A stretch of 64,000 nt of DNA from the NCBI RefSeq assembly GCF_033568475.1, contig NC_133121.1:128744375-128808374 (forward strand). Direction: 5' to 3'. The notes below the pieces were generated by a model. The model worked only from the letters and a program-made list of their open reading frames with translations. It did not search any database and was not told where the DNA came from. Shown piece by piece: positions 46,356-58,800 of this stretch; the stretch's first letter is position 1, and each line of letters starts with the position of its first letter. Source of the DNA: Henckelia pumila. Taxonomy: Eukaryota > Streptophyta > Magnoliopsida > Lamiales > Gesneriaceae. The translations under genes and the position numbers were made by a program.

Positions 46356-48655
46356 TCAGAAAAAACCGAGACCGGGATCAAGGTTATCACTGCAAAAGCT
46401 TGACGGTACAGCTGCAAGCTCAACACGCCCAGTCCATTCTTGTCCTGGCTTCAAAGTGATGTTCTTTTCAACTGATGCTCCATTCATGCAAATCATCTGC
46501 CTGTATTCTTCGTCACCAAAATCTGGCATTGCTTTCGATTTCTTTTCCCATGGATTCCATACGGCTACACGAAAATATGACAGGTTTGGGGAGAGGTCAC
46601 GTTTTAAGGATCGTTGGATAATTGCCATATACGAAAATTATTTTCTTTATCCATTTGATGTTTGAAAACAAATCGGCCAAACAAATTTATCCAAGTCTGG
46701 ACATATTGTTTCTTACCAACATCTGGTAGCCCTTCCTTTCTCATAACATACGTTCTTTTCCTCTCATGATCAAGGACAGCGACACATTGTTGAGAGCTGA
46801 GATAAACCCGATCTACCTGAAAGCCAAGAAAAAATATATATTCCCAGAGATATCATTGTGTAATGTGTGTCAATGATAGAGGTGTGTCTTAACCCATGAA
46901 GGTGTGGAAGAAACCGTACCTCTGATTCAAATGTAATGGCGTCCCCTTGTTCTGTAAATCGTTCTCTTTGACAAAGATTGTCAAAGTAGTCCAGAGTTTC
47001 CAAACCTTCTACCCTCACTTCACTGTGTATGGATCATAGAAGAATATTATATAAATAGTACCTCAGGTCCTCAGCGCACGCATTGCGTGCTTGTACAATC
47101 TTGTATTATATGATCAATTTTTTTATTATTAATAATATATTAAAATAAGAGTAATGTCTTAAGTGAAATAATTGACAACGGTCGTACTACAATTTGGTGA
47201 GGGGACAGCCATATCCTACCATTTTGGCGGCCTTAATAATAGTAATAGATCGATATCGCCGAACCGAATTTTTACAGAATTATTATTATTTTCAACAACC
47301 CATCATTCACTGTTCGCAAACGAGATGATGAATTGAACAGATATCAGTATATCACACTGTGCATCTTCATGGATTATGTATACAAATGGGACATTTCAAG
47401 GACTGTTTTACCTTATGTCTGAAACAGATAAATAGGTATGATAAGCAAAAGAGTAGCTGAAAGGTTTCCCGTTCATGTTCCTGACGCGAGATATCAGTAT
47501 CAAGTTTCCATTTGATGCCAGAGATACTCGAAGACGAAACTCGAAACTGGTAAAAAAGATGATATCTTAGGACAGGAAATATCCCTCTGCAACTGTAATC
47601 ACATATCAAACATGAACTCACAAGGCAAAATATTTTAAGGTGCTATATATGATAAAGTATTGCCCACTTCCTTACTTTTCAATCAATCGCAGCCCAGATC
47701 AATCGATCAAGGTTTCAAATATGCCACAACAGACGATTAGACGAATAGTAAAATACCAAGCTCATAAACTTGTAAAGTTTACCTGTGAGGCCAGCATTTC
47801 AGATCTTCTTCAGCTGGTATTAGCAGTAAATCAACGAAGGATTTACCGAGGGAGTCATTTGGGGGCAAAGGAGGAGGATCATCTTCGATTGTCCAAATTC
47901 TGTTCTTCACAAATCCATGCTGCTCTAGAGAACCGCAGTTTCCAAACTAAATCATTTCCATGATACATATATCAACTTGTAGCACATAGTCTTTAAATTA
48001 CACTAGATAAATCCATTTAATTCAAGTTGTACCTGGGGAAAGCAAACAGATATTCCTCCTCGCATTGCTTTGGGAGACTTAAAGATGGCCTACATGATTT
48101 TTCGAAAGCCAACAAGAGGGATGTCGTTATTGACAACCCTAAGATGCAACTAAAGCAAACCATTAATACATATATATAACATCTATTTTGCCTTTCTCCT
48201 CTTTAAACTCATTTGTTAACAGGCTTCCTGGAAAAGGTTTTCCCCAAAAATAACTTTGATACTAGAAAAATCTTCATTCTTTACATAACATCGATATCAG
48301 AAAATATAATTTTCGCATTAAAAAAGTTGGCCAGACATCATGAAAGAACCTCACCTTACTAGTGGTGAATAGAAGTTCTTCACCTCGATTGTTCCTCCAC
48401 GATAGCACTTGTCCTCCATGCAGACTGACCTGAATTGTTCACACGATTACATAGATAACTACAACTTCAAGAAAATAGATTATGCAAACGGAAGTTAAAT
48501 CAATCGAATCAACTAAAGGTTAAGCAAGAAGCACGAAAACTTACTCGTGCAGATGCTCCTTGAGGATTCCGAAGCACAACTTGGTCAATCCCATTCCAGT
48601 CCTTAGTCAATTCAAATGCAGCTCTGTGGTCCCAAACTGCTGCAGGATGCCCCAT
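46356..48655 (-). CDS. glucose-6-phosphate 1-epimerase (mutarotase-like, apospory-associated protein C family), 317 aa
   Basis: Eight exons with consistent phases: 48545-48655, 48355-48429, 48033-48089, 47783-47946, 47412-47546, 46920-47022, 46717-46816 and 46356-46564. The protein follows the D-hexose-6-phosphate mutarotase family throughout: MGHPAAVWDHRAAFELTKDW start, VSLHGGQVLSWRN, GGISVCFPQFG, SFAYHTYLSVSDI, and GASVEKNITLKPGQEW near the end. By family position His172 and Glu281 are the likely catalytic acid/base pair. It interconverts alpha and beta anomers of glucose-6-phosphate and other hexose phosphates, in the cytosol; no transit peptide is seen. Exon boundaries at 47546 and 46717 were chosen to keep the conserved PHSFEFRLR and LPDVAVWNPW. 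No breaks. Confidence 0.94.
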
Positions 48656-49560
48656 TCTTCAAATTGCAGAAGCCAAGAAAATGTGTTTTTTGTATTCAAG
48701 TAACCGAATTAATACCAATTACCCAAACTTATACTTAACCTCTGGAAGGGTAATAACACCGAAGGGCACAAGCTATCTCCAACACCTTTCTTGTTAGAAT
48801 TTTCCCACCTGATAAAGCAAACCTATTGCCTTCCACTCTGGCTTTCAGCAAACTACCTCAGTTTCTCTGAAACCCCTGCACCACCTTAAACTTCCCAAAT
48901 ATGCTACAAATTAACAGATACGCCTTCAGCAGTTACCACTAAGGAATTCCCACTACAATATAACATTTAGCATTCTCCCACAGAACTTTTTAATCGTACC
49001 AAGATCTCTAAGAAAAACCCATATATCTCTAAGAAAAACCCAAATAAATATAAACCATCAAATGAATCGCAAAACTTACCCAAACAATGCACCCTTTCGA
49101 AATCTTACAAAATGCCCAGAAAAACAGTTGAAACCGAGAACAAAACCCCTCAGCCCAAAAGTCGCATCCAAATCCCACAACACCGATACCGCTCAAGAAG
49201 AAGCAAAACCTCCGCGGGGCCCACAAAATTTCACTGCGACTCCTCGGACTTCAAACGGAACCACACTTGGGTTCCCAGCTAGCGAGCTATGCATAAAGCT
49301 TTAAACTTTCACATTAAGCGTACAGATTCAAGAAAGCCCGTCTCAACAAAAACGAATAAATAATCAACCGCCAGAGAAAAAGAACCACAAAATGCGGGTT
49401 TATGCAATGCACACGGAAATACTGAAGGGTGTTGTAAACATTGAGTTCATTGACAATTATTTAAGGAAATAATCAAGATTCAGGAAGAGAAATTGCAGAG
49501 TGATGTCACCTTTGGCCAAGAACATGAATGTGGAAACATGGGATGGCTTGAATTAATTAA
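48656..49560. other. 5' leader region of the epimerase gene with probable 5' UTR intron
   Basis: On the minus strand a strong donor (TTTGG|GTAAGTTTT) lies at 49080/49079 and an acceptor (CAATTTGAAG|A) one base before the ATG, so the leader may be split by a ~420-bp intron, with a first exon right of 49081. This is inferred from splice-like words only. The rest is AT-rich with no gene. Confidence 0.4.
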
Positions 49561-51456
49561 TTAAAGAATGAAATATTCATGTGCTCAATACTTAAATTAA
49601 ATGGGCGATCCTTATAATAGTGAAAGATGCATTAAAAGACATTAAATATTTGAATGACTGAATTTATTCTCTGCGAGGAAATAGTAGGAGGTGGAGATAC
49701 GTGTAAGTACATGTAATTGTACAAATGGTGGAGGCGAATTCGATAAATTTGATTTTCTTTATCCAAAAAAAAAATATCAAGCATGATTGATTCAAAAAAA
49801 CAAAAAAAATCGAACCATGATTGATAAATTAATCATGTATATCTTCATTGAATTCAAGTTATTTCCTTCAAGTAATGTATAAATTTAATAATACTTCGTA
49901 CAAGAGAAATTTTATTATTATTTTTTTAAAAAAACATGATTTTAACGTTAGAAAATCTTACCAGGTCCAAAATATAGGATTTTTATTTTCTTCCATGTCG
50001 AGTGATGTAGTATTTGCCCGTTATGGTATTATATTTTCCTTCCATTTGTGATGGTGAAAATTTTGACTGGTGGAATGATATATACATCTTATAATCTCTA
50101 GAAAATTAGCTTGAAATTTTTGGATTTCATTTATTATTTCCGAATTTGAACATAAACCATGATATTTGTATTTATGTGACTTTGACATTTGTAATTAGTA
50201 CATGCCGTCCGCAGGGCACTACCCTGCGGTGACGTGTAACCCCATAATTAGTCAAAATTAGTGGATCACACGTAGGGCTCACTAATTTTAACCAATCATA
50301 AATCGTCACGTTTCAACCGTAATTTGCATTGAAAGTGTGTGTAGCGATTACTCTATAAGGAAAAATTATATAAATGTATATTTTGAAAGTGGTATGTTTC
50401 GAAAAAATCTTAAAAATTGTCAGCTTCTGAAAACAATTTTGAAATAATAGCAAGAATAGTGAAATGATTGGAGGGAAAACATATTTATTGACAAGAAATG
50501 GACGTTTCGAAATTTGAAATATTTATTATTTGACCCTACCAATCAATTCATCCACGGATAGTGTTATGACAGTATTCATGCAATTAAAAAAAAAAAGATT
50601 AAAGGATAGGTACGGAAAAAAGAAACAAGAAAACCATGAAAGTAAGTTATTGCTTATTTGCCTAGGGAAACCAAACAAAGAAACAAGATATCAGTTTATT
50701 TCGAAGATAAAAAAAATATTTGACGAATATATTTTTTTTTTCAAATTAAATCTTATGCATAAGAAGAACAAATACCAACAATAGTTGGAAGAGGAATAAT
50801 TGGATGCGAGATGCATGTATTACGTAGAAAAATATAAAAAAAAATAATAGTTTTTAAATTTAAAATGAAAGTTATTAATCTGTGAAATTGAAATGATTGG
50901 AGAGAAAATCAAATTGAGAGGGAAAAACATGATAAATATAATTTGATGGTTAGAAAGTGTTTTAGGAATTTATACCGTTATGACAAAATTAGTCGGTAAA
51001 TGAGATATAATTTTAATAAATAATATAAATGAATACGTGATAAATTTTGCGCTAAAAGAAGACGACATTAGATTCGAGTATTGTGTGGTTTTAATAAAAC
51101 GAAGGGGTAATGGGCTTTGCAGATCGTGTTAGGCCTTTTTAAAGACACATTGCTACTTCTAGTGCAGACAAGTACTCCAACGGGTCCCCAAAATGAAATA
51201 AGTAAATAAAAAAGATTATGTTTGTCTGAAGCAGAGGTAGATATATATGCCTCTTATTTTCAAATATGTCTTTGCCCACGACGACTATCAATAGTTTGAA
51301 CAAATTTTACGTCAAACGATGTCACGAATTTATATCGATTACACAAATTAATTCGACGTATATTCTCAATGAAAAGTAATGTTTTTTTAGTGAATCGGGT
51401 TAAATAAAAAAATCTCTCTCATATAAGTTTTTATGTTTAAGTGTGAGAAAATACAC
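49561..51456. other. gene-poor AT-rich intergenic DNA
   Basis: Contains the paired hairpins described separately and many homopolymer A/T runs; the 60-85-codon ORFs are lysine-rich by composition and not supported as genes. Confidence 0.6.
50209..50289. repeat. pair of perfect short hairpins
   Basis: CCGCAGGG-CACTA-CCCTGCGG (50209-50229) is followed by AAAATTAGTG...CACTAATTTT (50254-50289, 16-nt loop). The GC hairpin stands out in AT-rich surroundings and may be part of a small MITE, but no outer ends or TSD were found. Confidence 0.5.
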
Positions 51457-53544
51457 AATTTCAAGGGCTTTTTTAAAAAAATTATATAAAATTTTAAAAA
51501 AATTATAAAAATATATCATTTTATAAAACTTTACAAAACTATAACAATCCGGGACTCTAAGTCCCGGATTTGGCAGGGATTCTGTCACGGTGGCAGAACC
51601 ATGGCAGGCTCCTGCCTTTGTCCCGTCCCAGATTCCTTTTTCCTTTTTTTTTTTTTAAATTTGAAATTATTAAAATAATAAATAAAATCTAGTCAACAAT
51701 ATTTAATTAATAAATCAAAAATTTTAAAGACTTCTCTATTAAAATAATTACCATAAAATGAAAATCATTTTTAATTGTTCTTTCATAAATTAACTAATTG
51801 ACTAAATTTCTAAATTAGAATTATTTTTATTAATTACACTATTAACATAAATATTAAGTACTTAAGGTAGAAACAAATTCTTTGTATTACGTTAGTACAA
51901 CTTTTTGGATTTTATAAAAAGATAATATAAAATATTTTTTTAGTAAAATAGATCATTTTTAAAATATTCATTAAACTAGTAAAATCCGGCATAATTTGTC
52001 TCGGATTCAACATGTGTTCTGCCATGAGTTCTGTCATAATAACACAACACCTATTGAATCTCGGACAGTGTATCCCGAATTCAAAAAAGTTTCATTATAT
52101 TTTTTTGCTGATAAATGGTTTCGGATAGAATAAGAAAACAAAAGAATATAAAATAATATTTAATTAAAGGGTATTATAATTAAATGTTAATATTAATATT
52201 AAAGTGACTTTGTTAATATGTCATAATATTTTATTATTTTTAAATGTATCATTTTTTAAATGATAAATACAATTAATATTTAATACTAATGTTAATATTA
52301 AACTTAAAGTAATTTTATAGTTTTTAATTATTATTTTTTTTATCATAATACCTTTTAAATATGATTAGATTTATAATCTTTGTTGAATTTGTTTCTGATT
52401 TCATTCGAGTGATTGTTAAAAAGTAACATGTTTAATTAATTACTATCAAGAAATATACAATTAATAAAATAATTAATTAAACATATTACCCTATAACAAA
52501 TCATACGAATAAAATTAGAAACAAATTCAACAAACATGATTATAATCTAAACATATTTAAAAAGTATTATGATAAAAAATAATTAAAAAACATAAAATTA
52601 TTTTAAGATTAATATTAACATTAGTGTTAAATATTAACAGTATTTATCATTTAACAAAATTATACATTTAAAAATAATAAAATATTATATATTAATAAAA
52701 CCACTTCAATATTAATATTAACATTTAAATATTATTTTTATAACATGCCCACAATATTTAATTTTTTTTATTATAATTTCATTTAATTAAATATTTTTTT
52801 ATTTAGTGAATTAACGAAAGAACAAATTTTCTTTCGTTTTCTTATTCTATTCGAAACCATTTATCGACAAAAAAATAATAATGAAACCTTTTGGATCCGA
52901 GAGAATGTATCCCGGATTCAATAGGTGTTGTGTCATTATGACAGAACTCATAACAGAATATCTGTTGAATTCAGAACAAATTGTTTTGAATTGTACTAGT
53001 TTAATGAAGTTTTTAAAATTAATATATTTTTTAAAAAAAATTAATTTTTACATAAATTTTTTAAAAAAGGTCGGAAAGTTGTGTGCTGTCGTGACAAAAA
53101 ATTTGTTTCTGACTTAATTACTTAATATTTATATTAATAATGTAGTTAATAAAACTAATTTTAATTTAGAAATTTAGTCAATTAGTTAATTTATTAAAGA
53201 ACAATTAATTAAATGGAATGACTTTCATTTTATGATAATTATTTTAATGGATAAATCTTTAAATCTTTGATTTATTAATTAAATATTGTTGACTGGATTT
53301 TATTTATTATTTTTAATAATTTCAAATTTAAAAAAAAGCAGAAAGAAAAAAAAAAAGGAATTCGGGATGCTTTGTCCCGATTTGGCAGTAGCCTGCCATG
53401 GTTCTGCCACCATGGCAGAATTCCTGCCAAATCCGGGACTTTAAAGTCCCGGATTATAATAGTTTTATAAATTTTTATTAAATGGTATATTTTTATAATT
53501 TATATTTAATTTTATATTAATTTTTTTTAAAAGCCCAATTTCAA
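51457..53544. mobile_element. 2.07-kb long foldback (near-palindromic) element with target duplication
   Basis: An imperfect inverted repeat spans about 51465-53536, with arms of about 1.0 kb meeting near 52465-52500. It starts GGGCTTTTTTAAAAAAATTA, ends TTTTTTTTAAAAGCCC, and is flanked by AATTTCAA (51457-51464 and 53537-53544; 10 bp CAATTTCAAG if the ends are taken one base in). Near each end is a GC-richer block (GTCCCGGATTTGGCAGG..., ACCATGGCAGG) that recurs inverted. Long matching tracts include TTTAATTAATT / AATTAATTAAA near the centre and TCCCGGATTCAATAGGTGTT against its inverse. No ORF has recognisable content. It resembles a giant MITE or foldback transposon of hAT or Mutator type. 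Confidence 0.8.
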
Positions 53545-54669
53545 GTATGTCACGTGAGAAGTAGAGCATAACAACGTGGGCAGCTAGAGGAGAGTCACGT
53601 GATCAACCCCATAATGGGTGAAAGTCTGACCAAATCCAATTTGAAAATTGAAATGAAGTTTCTCTCCTTGGTTGACCAAACTCTTTTGGTTATCCACGTC
53701 CGAGGTTGGGTTGAGGAGCCATCAAACTTACAATCTTTATCTTTTCACTATTTTTACTTCCTTTTGTCGATCGGATAAAGTTTCTGAAAATTACATATAT
53801 AGAACAATAATCTTTTTTGAGTTAGTGTTCGCTCATTGATAAATTTCCTGAAAGTTCTTTATATAGATAAAAACAACTCTCTCATTTGAATTAGTTTTTG
53901 CTCATTAGATAAAGTTTCTTAGAATTCTTTATATGGACAAAAACAAATATCTCTTTTAAGCTAGTTTTGAAGTGAACTCGGTCACGTCGATTTCTGAACA
54001 CTCCCTTTCTTTCTTTCTTTTTTTTTTGGGATGCCCAACCAAATGGTCATTCATTAATTAAACAAGACAGGAAAATTAATTTGTAATTAATATCTATTTT
54101 TCATGTTTAGTCTGGAGAATATTTTTTTTTGAAAAGTAGTCTCGAGAAATTAAAGAGCGTGTCGCATCTGAAAGAAATTGACCCCAACATGATTTTTTGT
54201 GTACAAATTTATTATACGTATATTTTAATACACGTATATGTACGCATACCAACTGAATCCTGTATTTTTATATGGTGTCGGGTGCTGTAGCCCATAGGAC
54301 ATCTATTTCAGAGGTAATTCAAAGATACGGTAAAGAAATAAGAGGCATTTCATTTCATTTCATTGCTAGCCTTGGTAGGCGATAAATATACCCAAGGTTA
54401 CATAAAAAGAACACCAAATTAGCGCAAGCCAAGAAAATCAACCCCATTGTTTGATAAGAGCTCTCACATAAGTACATGATATCAGATGTCATGTCTTCTC
54501 TTCTTACATATAAATCAACTAATCCTTGCATCCGACCTTAAAAATGCATGCCGGGATTGCCGAGATAAATGCTGGTTGCAGTGAATCAATTAGAGTTTCG
54601 AGTTCTTGTACCACTTTGCATTCCATTGCTACTTGTTAAAAATGATTTAGAGAGCTGAGCTCTTGGAAC
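53545..54669. other. intergenic; 3' flank of the bZIP gene
   Basis: A local three-fold repeat of (C/T)TCATT...GATAAA(G/T)TT(C/T)CT..AA..TTCTTTATATAG-type sequence lies at about 53790-53950. A (CATTT)n tract at about 54347-54363 is probably in the bZIP 3' UTR. No other gene is seen. Confidence 0.55.
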
Positions 54670-54742
54670 TCAACTAGCAGCTACTGCGTCGGTCCTAGGG
54701 CAAGTATCAAGAAGCACATGAAGCTTAGCTCCAGGACTTGTG

Positions 54743-57526
54743 TCATCGTACTGAGTCACCATCCTCGTTGCTTCTGTCGGTAGTATTAGAGTTGTTGTTA
54801 ACTCTTGCGAGTAGGTTCACCGTGCTAACGGGTTTCAGCCTAAAATCAGTCGTCTTTTGAGTATCTTTAAGCTTTTCCTGCAGATTAGAACCCACGTCTT
54901 ATATTTTGGGTTGAATATATACGTGCGCGTGTGTGTGGAACTGATTGATCAATGATCATTAATAATAAATACTAAATAGAGACCAAATGCAACAAAAAGC
55001 AGTACCATTAATGTAGCGTTTTCAAGCTTCAGTTTCTCGGAGTTCTTCATTACTTTGTTGAACTCGGATTTGAGTGTTGTATTCTCGGAAGTCAGTGCTC
55101 GAACTTTAATTGCTAGTTCCTCCGCCTCCGCCTGTACAAAGAGAAGGAAACACTTAGTGGGCAGATCATATAGACCTTGTTAAAGTAGCTAAACTGGTGG
55201 TTCACCCCAACCTGTTTCCTCAGTCTTGATCTTCGAGCAGATTCTCGGTTAGATTGTTTCCTCCTCTCCCGTTTAAGTTCTCGCTCATTCTGCGTTCCAA
55301 GATTCCAGTTTTTTACAACAAAACTAAAAAATATATATTGACAGAAGAGAACGGCAATGGGAAGCTATAAAACATTCAACACACACCTGCGACCAGGTTT
55401 CACTTGGGATCAACGGCTGCTGAACTTTGGTTGGAGTTGTGGGACCAGATAAATTGAAGTCAGAAGGATTCTTGAGTTCCAATGCAGTGTTCATATCTAC
55501 ATTTGATTCTGGCTGCACCTTAGTTGAAAGAATCACATCTTTCACTTTCTCAGAGCCTTGACCACTCGCCACACCAGGAACTTTACTTCTGCTCTGTTTC
55601 TGATTTTTGCCATTCCCAGCTGCTGTCAGGTTAAAGTTTCGGTTAAGAGTGAATTCTATGAAATTTAATTTACATAGCCACCCCACCTAACTAAAAATCT
55701 CACAAGAAACATGTGTAGGGATTATCATATCATGGCAAACCTATATATTTAGAGCCTGATTCAGTAGTGTTTGAGAGATCTTTTAGAAAGCACTTCATAG
55801 CTTTTCCTTAACAAAAATTTGAAATTTTGTCAATGAAAAGCTGAGAAGTGCTTCCTATAAGCTCTCCCAAACACCACCTAAATATAAGATCTTATTAAGA
55901 CTAGTGGCTGGAGTGTTTCAATGGGCTTATCCTCTCCATTTTACATGATACGTGTGGGATTAGTTAAATTTGATGGGATGGATTATGCTGAGACATGTGC
56001 TTTGAAATAAGAAAGCTTACCACTGTTGGGAGATCCTTGTCGACTTCTTTTCTTGCCGCTTAGACCATCCTATTAGATTAAAAAGAGAAATCTCAAGAGA
56101 TCAAACGCTTTGCAAACAATGCAAATAATAATAAATGCATAAAGCTATGTAACAGGTGGAATTCAACACTGAAGGTGGTCCTCACCCATGTAGCTTTACT
56201 GTTACTCCCGTTGCTTCCGTCACTAGAACCTGAAATCTCCTCACTGCAACCAAATTTGGCACATCAGTCCATTTTTAACAGGTAAATTGTGAAAGATCAT
56301 TGGATGAGAAGCAGAAGATATCTGTGACATCTATGGAAAATGCTAAACTACTGGTGAAACATTATCCTAAATTTCAATGTCTTAAACTCGGTCGTCCATA
56401 AACCTTTTCGTGACTCTATGGCCAGCTGCAGTGTCAGCATTGTTACTATTTCCATTGCCTATTGACATTGCAAGACCATCAAATTCTTTCAACTTCTTCA
56501 CAAAGTCTCCATCCGTATTCCCGAACGTTTTGGCAGGCTTGTCCATACTCAAAGCAGTACCGCCCTACAAACCACACGGTATCATCAGATATATTCTGAG
56601 ATACTCGTTTTAACCTATTATCTCACCACAACCAAATAACTGTGGAGCTTAGTGAGATAATAAAATAATCCCATAACACTCCAGAGACGAGTGGGTGGAA
56701 TACCCTTTCATTATTTAAAAGAGTACTATAAAATGCACATATGAATGATGACCTAAGCCAAAATTCTGAGTACAATTATATGTCGAACTTACAATATGAA
56801 CTCCAGGATGTGCATAAACTCCTCCGTGAGCGTAAAATGCAGCATATGGAGCTCCATAAGGAGGGATCATAGACTGAAAGAGTTCGAGCATGAATCATAA
56901 AAAACCATAAATGGGTAGACCACTCAACTAAAAATTGATTAAAATATAGATTGTCCTCTGCATCATATACGTCTGCGTGATACCTGAGGAGGTGCCCACA
57001 TGTAAGGGGGAGGAGCATGAGAAGTAGCGAGTGAGTTCATATATGGAGGTACAGCGAGTCGATGACCATAATATGCCTGTATATTAATTGAGAGTGTTGC
57101 CAGAAATCCTCTTAACATTTATAAAAAGAAACTTTTGCATCATTAACCACAATTTAAAGATAAAAGAATGCAAGGCTAAAGCAGATACCTGCATTGCAGC
57201 CCAATCAGGATACACATGAATCCCATTCTGGTCCTGAAACGTGGTCACATCGAAAAACTAATTAGATATCATCGTTAGACGATTAAATAGAACATGTAAA
57301 ACAACCACAGAGCAAAAAATTTCAAAAGCGTTAAGTCTTTCTGTGAATACTTCAGATTTGTTCAAATTCCTAAAGCAATATATTTAGGAAATCCAACAGG
57401 AAATACAGATTTCAACAAGAAAGTCCTGTATGACCTGCTTCAGCTACTAAGATTTAATATGCTCACCATTGCAGGAGCAGCTATCGTCACCGGGTTGGCA
57501 GGCTTCCGATCTTCACTATCTTCCAT
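54743..57526 (-). CDS. G-box-binding bZIP transcription factor (group G, GBF/CPRF1 type), 373 aa
   Basis: Eleven exons with consistent phases: 57467-57526, 57189-57233, 56984-57076, 56793-56873, 56404-56564, 56186-56243, 56021-56069, 55387-55622, 55212-55289, 55006-55131 and 54743-54877. The N-terminal proline/aromatic-rich MFMR region (HVYPDWAAMQAYYG; PPYMWAPPQSMIPPYGAPY) is the group G activation/interaction region. The basic region is at 265-285 (N275-x7-R283) and the zipper has Leu/Val heptads at 293, 300, 307, 314, 321 and 328. GBFs bind CACGTG as homo- or heterodimers in light and ABA responses; nuclear. The frame ends VR* at 54743, but the conserved family tail (AKLHVLLDT...DAVAAS) lies just beyond in another frame, so the last exon may carry a frameshift. 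Confidence 0.94.
55767..55874. mobile_element. 108-bp hairpin MITE in intron 7 of the bZIP gene
   Basis: GTGTTTGAGAGATCTTTTAG... pairs with ...CTATAAGCTCTCCCAAACAC over about 40 bp with a handful of mismatches, leaving a short loop around AAAATTTGAAATTTT. It lies inside the intron between 56021 and 55622 and would form a long stem in the pre-mRNA. No TSD was resolved. Confidence 0.7.
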
Positions 57527-58800
57527 GATACCTGATACTTAGAGCCTGCAAACCAAATCCAGTAGCAAAAAAGGAAAAATCCGAATGAGATGACAAGCAC
57601 CGATTTCTGCAAATATGGGATGCTTCCATGATTTAAAAAAATCAAATCCTAGTACAATCAGATGCACAAAACTCCAGATATACTATAGCCATTTGAGCCA
57701 AGTTACTAACTTTCAACTGACCAAAATATTACTTCAAAGTTACGCACTCAGCATACCTACCTACGGATGTTGGATGTCAAGTCCCTGATTAAATCCTTCA
57801 TCACTTTTCCATCCAAATCATACATAAAATCCACTGGTTTGAAGTCATTCATTCCATGCTCATTAGTCAAATTCATGAACCAAAATCACGCAATCTACGA
57901 TGGTTGAAATGGTAACATACTATAACAATCACGAACAACGGTCAAACCGTCTTCATTCATTTGTGCGGGTAGAAATGTTCACATTCCAAAGCCTAGAACT
58001 TGTCAAAAGTCCACTACCACAGGTCATGAATTGCAACACAATACTATGTTGACTACTTCATGCTCCATTACAGTCAAAGATTAGTCCTTAAAAGCGAAAA
58101 GCTAAGTAAAATTAAGGAATTCTAATTTCCATTACTATGAACAACGTGCGTACAATTTTGAGTATTGATTCGAGTCATCGTGTCACAAATTCACCGAACC
58201 GGACGGTCGAATTGCCCCCGATAACGGTACCTCAGAGACAAAGAACCAAGAGGGGCACTCTCGTCTTTCCACCACGTCCATCCAACTATCTACTGATTTT
58301 AGACCTTCACTACAAGACGACCCAAGATGTAATGACAAATCTACCCTCATCGACCACCAAAATTCCAAAAACCAAGCATCGGAAATTTTCTCACCGGATA
58401 CTGTCACAAAAAAGTGACTCCGATTCTTCTAAATGTTCACACATGAATTTCTAAGGAACATATTCCTTCTTGATCAGACAAATCAAAATCAAAGCCCACA
58501 GAATTATATATGACGAGACACTCGAATTTCACATAAAATGAACTGAACCCGGAAAGAACGCACTGTGATCAGACAGCATTAACAAAAGAAAACCAGTGAT
58601 TACACCATGATCTTCCTCGATAATTGAACAGAATAAATATATGTCTATAGAATAAACCCAGAAAATTAAATTACCTCGAAGCCAAAAAAAAACAAAAAAC
58701 AAATTCCAAGCGAGCAGTAGAGAAAGCTGCTAAAATGCAAACATGTTTTCTCTCTCTAAGCAGGAGTATTTTCAGACAGAAGTGAGAGAGAGGGAGACGA
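57527..58800 (-). other. bZIP 5' UTR with probable 1.1-kb leader intron
   Basis: On the minus strand a donor TTCGAG|GTAATTT at 58675/58674 and an acceptor TTTGCAG|GCTCTAAG at 57546/57545 would remove about 1.13 kb, leaving a first non-coding exon near 58676-58790 with pyrimidine-rich CTCTCTC sequence at its start. Inferred from splice words. The 105-codon + strand ORF at 58137 inside this intron is not supported. Confidence 0.5.

Noticed and set aside
58137-58454. 105-codon + strand ORF
   Set aside because: It lies within the probable leader intron of the bZIP gene, has no recognisable content and low-complexity composition.
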